From Streptomyces tubercidicus (GTDB lineage: Bacteria; Actinomycetota; Actinomycetes; Streptomycetales; Streptomycetaceae): a stretch of 64,000 nt of DNA. The stretch is taken from positions 2,542,001-2,606,000 of the forward strand of contig NZ_CP114205.1 of the NCBI RefSeq assembly GCF_027497495.1, in the 5' to 3' direction. The notes beneath the pieces were generated by a model. It did not search any database. It saw nothing but the letters and a program-made list of their open reading frames with translations, and was not told the origin of the DNA. Shown here piece after piece: positions 53,365 to 62,228 of this stretch. Positions within the stretch are counted from its first letter, which is position 1; every line of letters starts with the position of its first letter. The position numbers and the translations under genes were made by a program.

Positions 53365-54210
53365 TCATGGCGTCGCCCGGCGCGCGGTGGCGAAACGGGG
53401 CCTGTTGTTGAGGTCCGGGTGATCGGCCGCGTCGGCCCAGCCCCGCTCCTCGGTGAAGATCCACGGCACCTGCCCGCCCTGGGTGTCGGCATGCTCGATG
53501 ACGACGACTCCGCCGGGGCGCAGCAGGCGGTGTGCGGTCCGCTCGATGCCCCGGATGGTGTCCAGGCCGTCCTGACCCGAGAACAGCGCGAGCTCGGGGT
53601 CGTGGTCGCGGGCCTCGGGTGCGACGTACTCCCACTCGGTCAGCGGGATGTACGGCGGATTGGAGACGACCAGGTCGACCTGCCCGTCCAGTTCGGGGAG
53701 CGCGGTCAGCGCATCGCCCTGATGGAGAACGACGCGGGACCCCTCGACGTTCTTACGGGCGTAGTCCAGGGCCTCGTCGGACAGCTCCACGGCGTGCACC
53801 CGCGAGCGGGGCACCTCCTGCGCCAGGGCGAGTGCGATCGCCCCCGACCCGGTGCACAGGTCGACGATCAGCGGTTCGACGACGTCCATGGCCCGTACCG
53901 CGTCTATCGCCCAGCCGACCACCGACTCGGTCTCCGGGCGGGGCACGAACACCCCCGGCCCGACGGCGAGTTCGAGGTAGCGGAAGAACGCCCGGCCGGT
54001 GATGTGCTGGAGCGGCTCACGGGCCTCACGGCGGGCGACGGCCTCCCAGTAGCGGGCGTCGAAGTCCGCGTCCTTGACGTGGTGCAGCTCCCCCCGCTTG
54101 ACGCCGTGCACGAACGCGGCGAGTTCCTCGGCGTCGAAGCGCGGCGAGGGCACACCGGCGTCGGCCAGCCGCTGGGTGGCCTGGGCCACCTCGGCGAGCA
54201 GAAGGTTCAC
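53365..54210 (-). CDS. prmC: Release factor glutamine methyltransferase
   Basis: This 281-residue SAM-dependent enzyme methylates the GGQ glutamine of release factors. It has the N-terminal helical domain (RLADAGVPSPRFDAEELAAF), the SAM site VDLCTGSGAIALALAQEVP, and the catalytic NPPY motif in DLVVSNPPYIPLTEW. The GTG at 54210 matches the conserved NLLLAEVAQATQRL start. Its substrate RF1 is encoded just upstream. Confidence 0.95.
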   Translation of the reverse strand: MNLLLAEVAQATQRLADAGVPSPRFDAEELAAFVHGVKRGELHHVKDADFDARYWEAVARREAREPLQHITGRAFFRYLELAVGPGVFVPRPETESVVGWAIDAVRAMDVVEPLIVDLCTGSGAIALALAQEVPRSRVHAVELSDEALDYARKNVEGSRVVLHQGDALTALPELDGQVDLVVSNPPYIPLTEWEYVAPEARDHDPELALFSGQDGLDTIRGIERTAHRLLRPGGVVVIEHADTQGGQVPWIFTEERGWADAADHPDLNNRPRFATARRATP

Positions 54211-54318
54211 GGGGCCTTCCTCCTAGTGCGCTGCGTCTTCATGGTGCGGTTCGCCGTCGACCGGCCGGGGTCCCGGGGGACCGCTGTCTCCGTCCGGTGC
54301 GTACAGGGTGGTGCGGGC

Positions 54319-55398
54319 TTACTGGGCGGCGGCGAGCTTGGCGGCCGAGTCGGCGTCGACGCAGGCCTGGATGACCGGGTCGAGCTCGCCGTCGAGGACC
54401 TGGTCCAAGTTGTACGCCTTGAAGCCGACCCGGTGGTCGGAAATCCGGTTTTCCGGGAAGTTGTACGTCCGGATGCGCTCGGAGCGGTCCACCGTGCGGA
54501 CCTGGCTGCGCCGGGCGTCCGACGCCTCCCGCTCGGCCTCTTCCTGGGCGGCGGCCAGCAGCCGGGAGCGCAGGATGCGCAGCGCCTGCTCCTTGTTCTG
54601 GAGCTGGCTCTTCTCGTTCTGGCAGGAGACCACGATGCCGGTGGGCAGGTGGGTGATGCGCACCGCGGAGTCGGTGGTGTTGACCGACTGGCCGCCGGGC
54701 CCGGAGGAGCGGTAGACATCGATCCGCAGGTCGTTGGGGCCGATCTCGACCTCGACCTCCTCGGCCTCCGGGGTGACCAGCACACCGGCCGCGGAGGTGT
54801 GGATGCGGCCCTGCGACTCGGTGGCGGGCACGCGCTGGACGCGGTGCACCCCGCCCTCGTACTTCAGCCGCGCCCAGACGCCCTGCCCCGGCTCGGTGGC
54901 GCCGCCCCCGCCCTTGGTCTTCACGGCGACCTGGACGTCCTTGTAGCCGCCGAGATCGGACTCGTTGGCCTCCAGGATCTCGGTCTTCCAGCCGGCCCGC
55001 TCGGCGTAGCGCAGATACATCCGCAGCAGATCGCCGGCGAACAGCGCGGACTCCTCGCCGCCCTCACCGGCCTTGACCTCAAGGATGACGTCCTTGTCGT
55101 CGCTGGGGTCGCGCGGCACGAGCAGCAGCCGCAGCTTCTCGGTCAGCTCCTCGCGGCGGGTGTCGAGTTCCTTGACCTCATCGGCGAAGTCCGGGTCGTC
55201 CGCGGCGAGTTCGCGCGCGGTCTCCATGTCGTCGCCGGTCTGCTTCCAGTCGCGGTACGTCGCGATGATCGGGGTCAGCTCGGCATAGCGCTTGTTGAGC
55301 CGCATGGCCTCGCGCTGGTCGGCGTGGACCGCGGGGTCGGCCAGCCGCTTTTCGAGATCGGCGTGCTCGCCGATCAGTTCTTCGACCGCCTCGAACAT
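54319..55398 (-). CDS. prfA: Peptide chain release factor 1
   Basis: This 359-residue factor reads UAA and UAG. It has the GGQ motif in [20 protein letters not shown] and the codon-recognition tripeptide region [17 protein letters not shown] (PAT, the RF1 type). The N-terminal helical domain ([20 protein letters not shown]) is intact. Length is normal. Confidence 0.96.
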   Translation of the reverse strand: MFEAVEELIGEHADLEKRLADPAVHADQREAMRLNKRYAELTPIIATYRDWKQTGDDMETARELAADDPDFADEVKELDTRREELTEKLRLLLVPRDPSDDKDVILEVKAGEGGEESALFAGDLLRMYLRYAERAGWKTEILEANESDLGGYKDVQVAVKTKGGGGATEPGQGVWARLKYEGGVHRVQRVPATESQGRIHTSAAGVLVTPEAEEVEVEIGPNDLRIDVYRSSGPGGQSVNTTDSAVRITHLPTGIVVSCQNEKSQLQNKEQALRILRSRLLAAAQEEAEREASDARRSQVRTVDRSERIRTYNFPENRISDHRVGFKAYNLDQVLDGELDPVIQACVDADSAAKLAAAQ

Positions 55399-55505
55399 CG
55401 TGGAGTTCCTCTACTGGCTGCTGTGGGGACCGGGTACCGGAGCGCGGGGGGCCGCGCCGCGGGGCCCGGGACTCCGTACGGGAGCCAAGGGCCAGGACGA
55501 CAAAA

Positions 55506-55549
55506 CGCCGGTCCGGTCACCCCTGAGCAGGGGCGACCGGAGACCGGCG
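55506..55549 (-). terminator. Hairpin after rpmE
   Basis: Nested complementary segments CGCCGGTC/GACCGGCG (55506-55513, 55542-55549), CGGTC/GACCG and CCCCTG/CAGGGG form one long imperfect hairpin 12 bp after the rpmE stop. It separates rpmE from prfA. Confidence 0.75.
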
Positions 55550-55561
55550 CCTTGAGGGTCG

Positions 55562-55783
55562 CTACTTCTTGGCAGCGGCGCCCTTGCCGAAGCGGGCCTC
55601 GAAGCGGGCCACGCGGCCGCCCGTGTCCATGATCTTCTGCTTGCCGGTGTAGAACGGGTGGCACTCGGAGCAGATGTCGGCGCGGACCGTGCCGCTGGGG
55701 ACCGTGCTACGGGTGGTGAAGGACGCGCCACAGGTGCAGCTGACCTGGGTCTCGACGTACTCCGGGTGGATGTCGCGCTTCAA
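55562..55783 (-). CDS. rpmE: Ribosomal protein bL31, zinc-binding form, TTG start
   Basis: This 73-residue ribosomal protein has four Cys (VSCTCGASF and [10 protein letters not shown]), the C+ form that binds zinc. The natural start is TTG at 55783 with AGGAG 6 nt upstream, giving [20 protein letters not shown], the conserved N-terminus. A sigma-R-type promoter about 100 bp upstream links its expression to thiol-oxidative stress. Zinc release under oxidation is known for this form. Confidence 0.96.
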   Translation of the reverse strand: MKRDIHPEYVETQVSCTCGASFTTRSTVPSGTVRADICSECHPFYTGKQKIMDTGGRVARFEARFGKGAAAKK

Positions 55784-55885
55784 GGGATTCTCCTAGGTTC
55801 GGGAGTGCTCCGGGTCGTGTCGCGGGTTACGTCACGTGAACCGGGGCCGACGGTCCAGTCTGCCAGGACTAGCCGTATCTCCCAA

Positions 55886-55912
55886 AACCGGGGTGCGGCC
55901 GCAACTATTCCC
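55886..55912 (-). promoter_or_regulatory. Sigma-R promoter of rpmE
   Basis: Reading leftward, GGGAAT (complement of 55907-55912), exactly 18 bp, then GTT (complement of 55886-55888) match the GGGAAT-N18-GTT consensus of SigR, the thiol-oxidative-stress sigma factor. rpmE is a known SigR target in S. coelicolor. Transcription would start near 55880, leaving a leader of about 97 nt. Confidence 0.8.
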
Positions 55913-55958
55913 CGGCCGGTCCCGGGGACCGCCGGCCCCCGGAACCGCAGCACACCGG

Positions 55959-57083
55959 CTACTTCACGTAGTTGTCCGTGCCGCCCTTGTCACCGGCCGA
56001 GCCCTTGATCGCGGACTTGGGGATGGCCTTGTCCTCCCGGAGCGCGTCCCAGACCTGCCGGCTCTGCTTGGTCAGCGGCAGCACCCGGTCGGGGTCCTCG
56101 GTGTCGTAGGTCACCGGCAGCGTCACCATGTCGATGTTCTCGCCACCGATGCCGCCCAGGCTCTTGGCCAGGCCGGCCAGTTCGCTGACCGAGTTGAGGT
56201 CCGTGTCGGTGGTGACGGCCTTGGTGGCCGTGTCGGCGATGTCGTAGAGCTTGGCGGGGTTGGTGAGCACCCCGACGTTCTGGACCTGCTTCATCAGGGC
56301 CTTGATGAACGTCTGCTGCAGCTGGATGCGGCCGAGGTCGCTGCCGTCGCCGCCGGGGACACCGTGCCGGGTCCGGACGAGGCCGAGCGCCTGCTCGCCG
56401 CCCAGCGTGTGCTTGCCGGGCCGCAGATGCAGATGGCTGTCGTTGTCGTCGATCGCCTTGCTGGTGGTGACCTCCACCCCGCCCAGCGCGTCGATGAGCT
56501 TCTTGAAGCCGGTGAAGTCGACTTCGAGGAAGTGGTCCATCCGGATGCCGCTGATCGATTCGACGGTCTTCACGGCGCAGGGCGGACCGCCGACCTCGAA
56601 GGCGGTGTTGAACATCGCCCGGCGCGCACCGGCGACGTCCTTGCCGTCCTTGGAGCAGTCGGGCCGCTTGATCATGGTGTCCCGGGGGACGCTGACCACA
56701 CTGGCCTTCTTACGACCCTTGTAGACGTGCACGATCATCGCGGTGTCGGACCGCGCGCCGCCCTCGTCCTTGCCGTAGTCACCGTTCTTGCCGGCGCGGG
56801 AGTCGGACCCCATCACGAGGAGGTCCATCGAGCCGTCGTCGACGTTCTTCGGCCGGTCGTGTCCGAGGGCGGCGTTGATGTCGACGCCCTTCAGATTGCC
56901 GTTGAGCTTGAAGTAGGCGTAGCCGAGTCCGGCACCACCGAGCAGCACCACACTGGTCAGCGCGCACACAGTGATGGTCACTACTCGGCGGCGCCGGGTC
57001 GGGCCCTTGCGCCGGCGTCCCGTGGGACGTATTGCACGGGCGCGGCTTTCAGCCGTCTTCTCGGTCCCGTTGCTGTCCGCCAT
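55959..57083 (-). CDS. LCP (LytR-CpsA-Psr) family cell-wall glycopolymer ligase
   Basis: This 374-residue protein has a basic cytoplasmic N-terminus (RPTGRRRKGPTRRRR), one membrane helix (residues about 34-55), and an extracellular LCP domain with DLLVMGSDSRAG, GARSDTAMIVHVYKGRKKAS, VVSVPRDTMIKRP and LVRTRHGVPGGDGSDLGRIQ containing the conserved Arg and Asp residues. LCP proteins transfer undecaprenyl-linked glycopolymers onto peptidoglycan. It lies between rho and rpmE, as in other streptomycetes. Confidence 0.92.
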   Translation of the reverse strand: MADSNGTEKTAESRARAIRPTGRRRKGPTRRRRVVTITVCALTSVVLLGGAGLGYAYFKLNGNLKGVDINAALGHDRPKNVDDGSMDLLVMGSDSRAGKNGDYGKDEGGARSDTAMIVHVYKGRKKASVVSVPRDTMIKRPDCSKDGKDVAGARRAMFNTAFEVGGPPCAVKTVESISGIRMDHFLEVDFTGFKKLIDALGGVEVTTSKAIDDNDSHLHLRPGKHTLGGEQALGLVRTRHGVPGGDGSDLGRIQLQQTFIKALMKQVQNVGVLTNPAKLYDIADTATKAVTTDTDLNSVSELAGLAKSLGGIGGENIDMVTLPVTYDTEDPDRVLPLTKQSRQVWDALREDKAIPKSAIKGSAGDKGGTDNYVK

Positions 57084-57223
57084 CTGCTCCTCAGTCCTCG
57101 TTCCCTCGGCTGCCCCTCGCCGCCGCCGTGCTGCGTACCGGCACGGGCCTGTAGCTCCTTGTCAGACGGGAGGTCGACGGGAAGGGTTGCACAGCGAGTC
57201 ATGAGCGCTTTCTTAGAAAACCG

Positions 57224-57247
57224 CGGCGGCCGGGCGGCCGGCCGCCG
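57224..57247 (-). terminator. Hairpin with U-tract upstream of the LCP gene
   Basis: CGGCGGCCGG and CCGGCCGCCG form a 10-bp stem with a 4-nt loop. Read leftward it is soon followed by TTTTCT, making it one of the few hairpins here with a U-tract. It would stop transcripts before the LCP gene. Confidence 0.6.
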
Positions 57248-57422
57248 GACCTTCGCCCTCTCCACCTGGACTTTCGCCCCTTTTTCCGGGATGACGGGAA
57301 CCATGTGGGGTTGCACGGATCTGTGCGGAAGGTCTCAGGCGCGGCCGTGGCGTGATCTGTAGGGCGCGGCCCCGTTCACAGATCACCGCCGCGGCGCCTG
57401 CCGTATGGTGCGCCCAGCACAA

Positions 57423-57454
57423 AGCCCCCCGCACCCGTGAGGGCGAGGGGGGCT
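57423..57454 (-). terminator. rho terminator
   Basis: AGCCCCCC (57423-57430) and GGGGGGCT (57447-57454) with inner CCC/GGG pairing lie 33 bp after the rho stop. Confidence 0.75.
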
Positions 57455-57487
57455 CGGTGCACGGCGCCAGGACGCGCCCGGCGGGCG

Positions 57488-59512
57488 TCAGTCGTTGCCG
57501 TTGCCCGCGGTCGGCGTCGTCTTCTGGATCTGCAGCAGGAACTCCGCGTTGGACTTCGTCTGCTTCATCTTGTCCAGCAGCAGCTCGATGGCCTGCTGCT
57601 GGTCCAGGGCGTGCAGCACCCGGCGCAGCTTCCACACGATGGCGAGCTCGTCGCTGCCCATGAGGATCTCTTCCTTACGGGTGCTGGACGCGTCCACGTC
57701 CACCGCCGGGAAGATGCGCTTGTCCGAGAGCTTGCGGTCGAGCTTGAGCTCCAGGTTTCCGGTGCCCTTGAACTCCTCGAAGATCACCTCGTCCATCCGC
57801 GAGCCGGTCTCGACCAGCGCGGTGGCCAGGATGGTCAGCGAACCGCCGTCCTCGATGTTGCGCGCGGCGCCGAAGAAGCGCTTCGGCGGGTAGAGCGCGG
57901 TCGAGTCGACACCACCGGACAGGATGCGGCCCGAGGCCGGGGCGGCGAGGTTGTACGCACGGCCCAGACGGGTGATCGAGTCCAGCAGGACGACCACGTC
58001 GTGACCCAGCTCGACGAGGCGCTTGGCGCGCTCGATGGCCAGCTCGGCGACGGTGGTGTGGTCCTCGGCCGGGCGGTCGAAGGTCGAGGAGATGACCTCG
58101 CCCTTCACCGACCGCTGCATGTCGGTGACCTCTTCCGGACGCTCGTCGACGAGGACGACCATCAGATGGCACTCGGGGTTGTTGCGGGTGATCGAGTTGG
58201 CGATCGCCTGCATGATCATGGTCTTGCCGGTCTTCGGCGGGGCCACGATCAGACCACGCTGGCCCTTGCCGATCGGCGTGACCAGGTCGATGATCCGGGT
58301 CGTCAGACCGCCCGACTCCCCCTCCAGGCGCAGTCGCTCCTGCGGGTAAAGGGGCGTCAGCTTCCCGAACTCCGGCCGTCCGCGGCCCTGTTCGGGCGCC
58401 ACGCTGTTGACCGTGTCGAGCCGGACCAGCGCGTTGAACTTCTCGCGCCGCTCGCCGTCCTTGGGCTGGCGGACCGCGCCGGTGACGTGGTCACCCTTGC
58501 GCAGACCGTTCTTACGGACCTGGGCGAGCGAGACGTAGACGTCGTTCGGGCCGGGCAGGTAGCCGGAGGTCCGGATGAACGCGTAGTTGTCGAGGATGTC
58601 CAGGATGCCCGCGACCGGGATCAGGACGTCGTCCTCGGACACCTGCGGCTCGTTGCCGAAGTCCTCACGGCCGCCGCGACGGCCCCGGCGGTCGCGGTAG
58701 CGGCCGCGACGGCCCCGGCGGCCGCCCTCGAAGTCGTCGTCGTCATCGGTACGGCGGTCCCGCTGGCGCTGGCCGCCCTGACCGCCCTGGCCGCCGCCGT
58801 CACCGGCGTCGCCCTTGCGGCCGCGGTCGCCGCGGTCGCGCTGGCGCTGGCCGCGGTCACCGCGGTCACCCTTCTGGCCGCGGTCCTGGCGGTCGCCGCG
58901 GTCCTGGCGGGGCCGGCCCTCGCCGGTCTCCTGCGGGGAGACCGCGGTGTCGGTCTTGGCGTCCGCCTTGACCTCGGTCTTCGCCTCGACCTTGGTGTCG
59001 GTCTTGAGGTCGCCGGAGGCGGCCTCGGGGCTGCCCGCGGCGGAGGTGGCGCGGCGCCGGCGGCGCTCGCCGGCCGGCTGCTCGTCGCTCACCGGCTGGC
59101 CGGGGATGTCGATCTGCTGCTGGGCCCCGGACTGGTCCGCGGCCTTGCCGCCCTTGTCGGACTTGGCTGCCTTGCCGGCGGCCTGCTCCGCACCGTCGTC
59201 GCCGGTGCGGGCCTTGGAGGTCGTCCGGCGCTTGGGCTTGGTCTCGGTGTCGGCGGGCGCGTCGGCCTTGGCGGCGGAGCCTGAGCCTCCGGCCTGCTTC
59301 TCCTTGATGACCTCGATCAGCTGGCTCTTGCGCATCCGCGCGGTGCCCTTGATACCGAGGCCGGAGGCGACCTGCTGCAGCTCTGCCAGGACCATGCCGT
59401 CAAGGCCGGTGCCGGAACGGCGGCGCCGCGTAGGCGCAGCGGGAGCGTCCGTGGCGGGCGCGGTGGCACTGCCATCGGTGCGCGCGCCCATCAGATCGGT
59501 GGTGTCGCTCAC
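57488..59512 (-). CDS. rho: Transcription termination factor Rho, long actinobacterial form
   Basis: This 674-residue RNA helicase, against about 420 in E. coli, has the N-terminal helix bundle ([20 protein letters not shown]) and then an insertion of about 200 residues: Lys/Asp/Thr/Glu-rich at first ([20 protein letters not shown]), then Arg/Gly/Asp-rich ([20 protein letters not shown]). The RNA-binding domain follows ([20 protein letters not shown]), then the ATPase with P-loop [20 protein letters not shown] and [15 protein letters not shown]. The GTG start at 59512 is the conserved one. The RGD-rich insert is a hallmark of high-GC Gram-positives and probably adds RNA affinity. Confidence 0.97.
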   Translation of the reverse strand: MSDTTDLMGARTDGSATAPATDAPAAPTRRRRSGTGLDGMVLAELQQVASGLGIKGTARMRKSQLIEVIKEKQAGGSGSAAKADAPADTETKPKRRTTSKARTGDDGAEQAAGKAAKSDKGGKAADQSGAQQQIDIPGQPVSDEQPAGERRRRRATSAAGSPEAASGDLKTDTKVEAKTEVKADAKTDTAVSPQETGEGRPRQDRGDRQDRGQKGDRGDRGQRQRDRGDRGRKGDAGDGGGQGGQGGQRQRDRRTDDDDDFEGGRRGRRGRYRDRRGRRGGREDFGNEPQVSEDDVLIPVAGILDILDNYAFIRTSGYLPGPNDVYVSLAQVRKNGLRKGDHVTGAVRQPKDGERREKFNALVRLDTVNSVAPEQGRGRPEFGKLTPLYPQERLRLEGESGGLTTRIIDLVTPIGKGQRGLIVAPPKTGKTMIMQAIANSITRNNPECHLMVVLVDERPEEVTDMQRSVKGEVISSTFDRPAEDHTTVAELAIERAKRLVELGHDVVVLLDSITRLGRAYNLAAPASGRILSGGVDSTALYPPKRFFGAARNIEDGGSLTILATALVETGSRMDEVIFEEFKGTGNLELKLDRKLSDKRIFPAVDVDASSTRKEEILMGSDELAIVWKLRRVLHALDQQQAIELLLDKMKQTKSNAEFLLQIQKTTPTAGNGND

Positions 59513-59884
59513 GAAGGGTCCTTCCCTGGAGCGGGCGTCGGCCTGTCTGGCTCGGCGACCGGTTGTGCTGTCCGGCTGGGTCCTTGGTCTTGTGGACCGG
59601 TGCCGGGGCGGTGGTCCCGCCGAAATGGCGGAGAGATCAGTTCATGGCGCCGGCGTGAAGAGATGCAGAGTGGCTCATGTCGTCACGCCGATTCCGGAGC
59701 GTGCTCACACCTGCTCAGGCCATTGCTCCGAGCAGTTTGGGAGGCTCCCGGAAGAAAGTGGTCCCTATGGGGGACACGAAGCACCGCGCCACTCAGGCGT
59801 CGAGTACTGACTTGAGGTTAACACTACCGGGTCCAACAAACATTCCCCCTCTCCAAGACCGGCAATCGTCGATCACCCGCGTGA
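59513..59884. other. rho leader and rho-thrB intergenic region
   Basis: This 372-bp region lies between thrB (stop at 59885) and rho (start at 59512), both leftward, so it is the 5' region of rho. A TAGTGT element (complement of 59822-59827) could be the -10; GGGGAAT lies further upstream. The leader would be about 300 nt and contains a 13-codon reading frame (59637-59678). Confidence 0.5.
59637..59678 (-). CDS. Possible leader peptide of rho (13 residues)
   Basis: An ATG at 59678 opens [13 protein letters not shown] followed by TGA, inside the long rho leader and 124 bp before the rho start. No strong ribosome site precedes it. Rho genes are commonly autoregulated through their leaders, and a short upstream frame could take part. 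Its translation is unproven and chance occurrence is possible. Confidence 0.25.
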   Translation of the reverse strand: MSHSASLHAGAMN

Positions 59885-60802
59885 TCACCCGGCGAGCGGC
59901 AGTACGCAGGTGCCCGCCGCATCGAGGGTCAGCGGGTTGGCCGCCCACCCCTCTCCCGCCAGTGCCGCGACCTTGTCGGCCGCGGCGTCCTCGACCAGTG
60001 CGAGCACCGTGGGGCCCGCACCGGACACGACCGCGGGGACGCCGTCCGCGCGCAGTCGGTTCACCAGGGCCACGCTCTCCGGCATCGCGGGGGCGCGGTA
60101 CTCCTGGTGGAGTCGGTCCTCGGTCGCGGCGAGCAGCAGCTCGGGGCGCCTGGTCAGGGCCTCGACGAGCAGTGCGGCGCGGCCGGCGTTGGCCGCGGCG
60201 TCCACATGCGGGACGGTGCGCGGCAGCAGTCCACGGGCGGTCTCGGTCAGCACCGGCTTCCCGGGGACGAAGACCACCGGAACGATGGAATCGGCGGGAT
60301 CCATCCGGATCGCACGCGCGGTGCCGGTGTCCATCCAGGCGAGGGTGAATCCGCCCAGCAGACAGGCGGCGACGTTGTCGGGGTGGCCCTCGATCTCGGT
60401 GGCCAGCTCCAGCAGCGCGGTGTCGTCGAGCTTCTGTTCACCGCCTATCGTCACGGCGCGGGCGGCGACGATGCCCGCACAGATGGCGGCCGAGGAAGAC
60501 CCCAGGCCACGGCCGTGCGGGATGCGGTTGGCGCAGACGATTTCCAGGCCGCGCGGCTGTCCGCCGAGCAGCTCGAAGGCGGCGCGCATCGACCGTACGA
60601 GCAGATGGCTCTCGTCGCGCGGGAGGGTGTCGGCGCCCTCACCTGCGATGTCGATATGCAGTCCGGAGTCGGCGACGCGCACCACGACATCGTCGTACAG
60701 GCCCAGGGAAAGACCCAGGGCATCGAAGCCGGGACCGAGATTGGCGCTGGTAGCGGGGGTGCGCACCCGGACGGCGGCGGCGCGGAACGCGGGACCGGCC
60801 AT
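59885..60802 (-). CDS. thrB: Homoserine kinase
   Basis: This 305-residue GHMP kinase phosphorylates homoserine in the threonine pathway. Motifs: VRTPATSANLGPGFDALGLS at the N-terminus, the GHMP ATP loop IPHGRGLGSSSAAICAGIVA, and AVVSGAGPTVLALVEDAA near the C-terminus. The ATG at 60802 gives the usual streptomycete length; AAGGAG is 12 nt upstream, a long but workable spacing. It lies after thrC but separated from it by 341 bp with strong hairpins, so it may have its own promoter. Confidence 0.95.
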   Translation of the reverse strand: MAGPAFRAAAVRVRTPATSANLGPGFDALGLSLGLYDDVVVRVADSGLHIDIAGEGADTLPRDESHLLVRSMRAAFELLGGQPRGLEIVCANRIPHGRGLGSSSAAICAGIVAARAVTIGGEQKLDDTALLELATEIEGHPDNVAACLLGGFTLAWMDTGTARAIRMDPADSIVPVVFVPGKPVLTETARGLLPRTVPHVDAAANAGRAALLVEALTRRPELLLAATEDRLHQEYRAPAMPESVALVNRLRADGVPAVVSGAGPTVLALVEDAAADKVAALAGEGWAANPLTLDAAGTCVLPLAG

Positions 60803-60979
60803 CGCTCGATGACTCTCCTTGATTGATGCTGCGGTACTGCCCCGGAGCGCCGCGCACCGAAGTGCCCGGCCGGCTTCCTGGGGTCTGTTCTGACCTGCCC
60901 TGAACACCACTGCGTTATGCCGTGGGGAGGGGAGTTGGCTACCAGCCTATCGAAGGAAGGTTCTGTCGCGACATAGGGC

Positions 60980-61019
60980 GCACGGGAGGCGCACGATGCG
61001 TGTCGCGCGCCTCCCGTGC
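60980..61019. terminator. Stem-loop in the thrB leader region
   Basis: GCACGGGAGGCGC (60980-60992) and GCGCCTCCCGTGC (61007-61019) form a perfect 13-bp stem with a 14-nt loop. It may be a terminator, an attenuator, or part of the thrB 5' region. Confidence 0.6.
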
Positions 61020-61074
61020 CCCGACACCGCCTTCGATGATCTTTGCAGCCTTTGCGCAATTTGCTGTGCGCGGG

Positions 61075-61101
61075 GTGAGGGGGCGGCTCGCGCCCCCTCA
61101 C
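61075..61101 (-). terminator. Second stem-loop after thrC
   Basis: GTGAGGGGGCG and CGCCCCCTCAC form a perfect 11-bp stem with a 5-nt loop. Confidence 0.75.
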
Positions 61102-61107
61102 GGGGTG

Positions 61108-61133
61108 CCGTACGGGCGGATCCGCCCGTACGG
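61108..61133 (-). terminator. 26-bp perfect palindrome just after thrC
   Basis: Two 13-bp arms meet without a spacer around the centre GGATCC, ending 10 bp from the thrC stop. It probably acts with the following stem-loop as a double terminator; a dimeric-protein site is also possible. Confidence 0.65.
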
Positions 61134-61143
61134 CCGCCGGGTC

Positions 61144-62220
61144 CTAGACGAGGCCCAGGCGCTCGGCCGCGGCGTCCGCGTCGATCGGGACCGTGACCGG
61201 CTGCGGCGCTCCGGCCACCGCCCAGTCCGGGTCCTTGAGGCCGTTGCCGGTGACCGTGCAGACGATGCGCTGGCCCGGGTCGACCTTGCCCTCCTCGGCG
61301 GCCTTCAGCAGACCGGCCACCGACGCGGCCGAGGCGGGCTCCACGAAGACACCCTCCCGCGCCGCCAACAGGCGGTAGGCGGCCAGGATTTGACGGTCGG
61401 TCACCTCGTCGATGAAGCCACCGGACTCGTCCCGCGCCTGCTGGGCGAACGACCACGAGGCCGGGTTTCCGATGCGGATCGCGGTGGCGATGGTGGTCGG
61501 GTCCTTGACGACCTCACCGCGCACGATCGGGGCGCTGCCGGAGGCCTGGAAGCCCCACATCCGCGGGGTGTGCGAGGCGATGCCGTCGGCCGCGTACTCC
61601 TGGTAGCCCTTCCAGTACGCCGTGATGTTTCCGGCGTTGCCGACGGGCAGCACATGGATGTCGGGGGCGTCGTCGAGCATGTCCACGATTTCGAAGGCCG
61701 CGGTCTTCTGGCCCTCGATGCGCACCGGGTTCACGGAGTTCACAAGTGCGACGGGGTAGTTGTCGGACAGGCGCCGGGCCAGCGTCAGACAGTCGTCGAA
61801 ATTTCCTTCGACCTGGAGGATCTTCGCGCCGTGGACCAGCGCCTGGCCCATCTTGCCGAGCGCGATCTTGCCCTGCGGGACGAGGACGGCGCAGACCATA
61901 CCGGCGCGGACCGCGTAGGCCGCGGCCGAGGCGGAGGTGTTGCCGGTGGAGGCGCAGATGACCGCCTTGGCGCCCTCCTCCTTGGCACGCGTGATGGCCA
62001 TCGTCATCCCGCGGTCCTTGAAGGAACCGGTGGGGTTGGCACCCTCGACCTTGAGATGCACCTCGCAGCCGGTGCGCTCGGAGAGCAGCTGCGCCGGTAC
62101 CAGGGGTGTGCCGCCCTCCCGGAGGGTGACGGCCTCGGTCGTGTCGCTGACCGGCAGCCGGTCACGGTATTCCTCGATGATTCCGCGCCACTGACGGCTC
62201 GCGGTGGAATTGGCAGACAT
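61144..62220 (-). CDS. thrC: Threonine synthase
   Basis: This 358-residue PLP enzyme converts O-phosphohomoserine to threonine. The PLP Lys is in [20 protein letters not shown], the phosphate-binding loop is [15 protein letters not shown], and the second loop is [20 protein letters not shown]. It is the short class-II form typical of actinobacteria. Its ATG is 8 bp after the hom stop, so hom and thrC form one operon. Confidence 0.96.
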   Translation of the reverse strand: MSANSTASRQWRGIIEEYRDRLPVSDTTEAVTLREGGTPLVPAQLLSERTGCEVHLKVEGANPTGSFKDRGMTMAITRAKEEGAKAVICASTGNTSASAAAYAVRAGMVCAVLVPQGKIALGKMGQALVHGAKILQVEGNFDDCLTLARRLSDNYPVALVNSVNPVRIEGQKTAAFEIVDMLDDAPDIHVLPVGNAGNITAYWKGYQEYAADGIASHTPRMWGFQASGSAPIVRGEVVKDPTTIATAIRIGNPASWSFAQQARDESGGFIDEVTDRQILAAYRLLAAREGVFVEPASAASVAGLLKAAEEGKVDPGQRIVCTVTGNGLKDPDWAVAGAPQPVTVPIDADAAAERLGLV

Positions 62221-62228
62221 GGGTTCCT

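Larger units (their letters stand above)
57084..57487. other. Intergenic region between rho and the LCP gene
   Basis: This 404-bp gap holds two hairpins (57423-57454 and 57224-57247), a CG-rich spacer, and the GAGGAG ribosome site just before the LCP ATG. I see no gene with coding bias. Confidence 0.5.
60803..61143. other. thrC-thrB intergenic region
   Basis: This 341-bp gap contains three perfect stem-loops in a row (61108-61133, 61075-61101 and 60980-61019), an AT-richer patch at 61038-61065, and no gene. A TAGGCT sequence read leftward near 60940 could be a -10 for thrB. Confidence 0.5.

Noticed and set aside
57205..57362. A short plus-strand frame between the LCP gene and rho
   Set aside because: It is unlike any family I recognise, overlaps a hairpin, and has no ribosome site.
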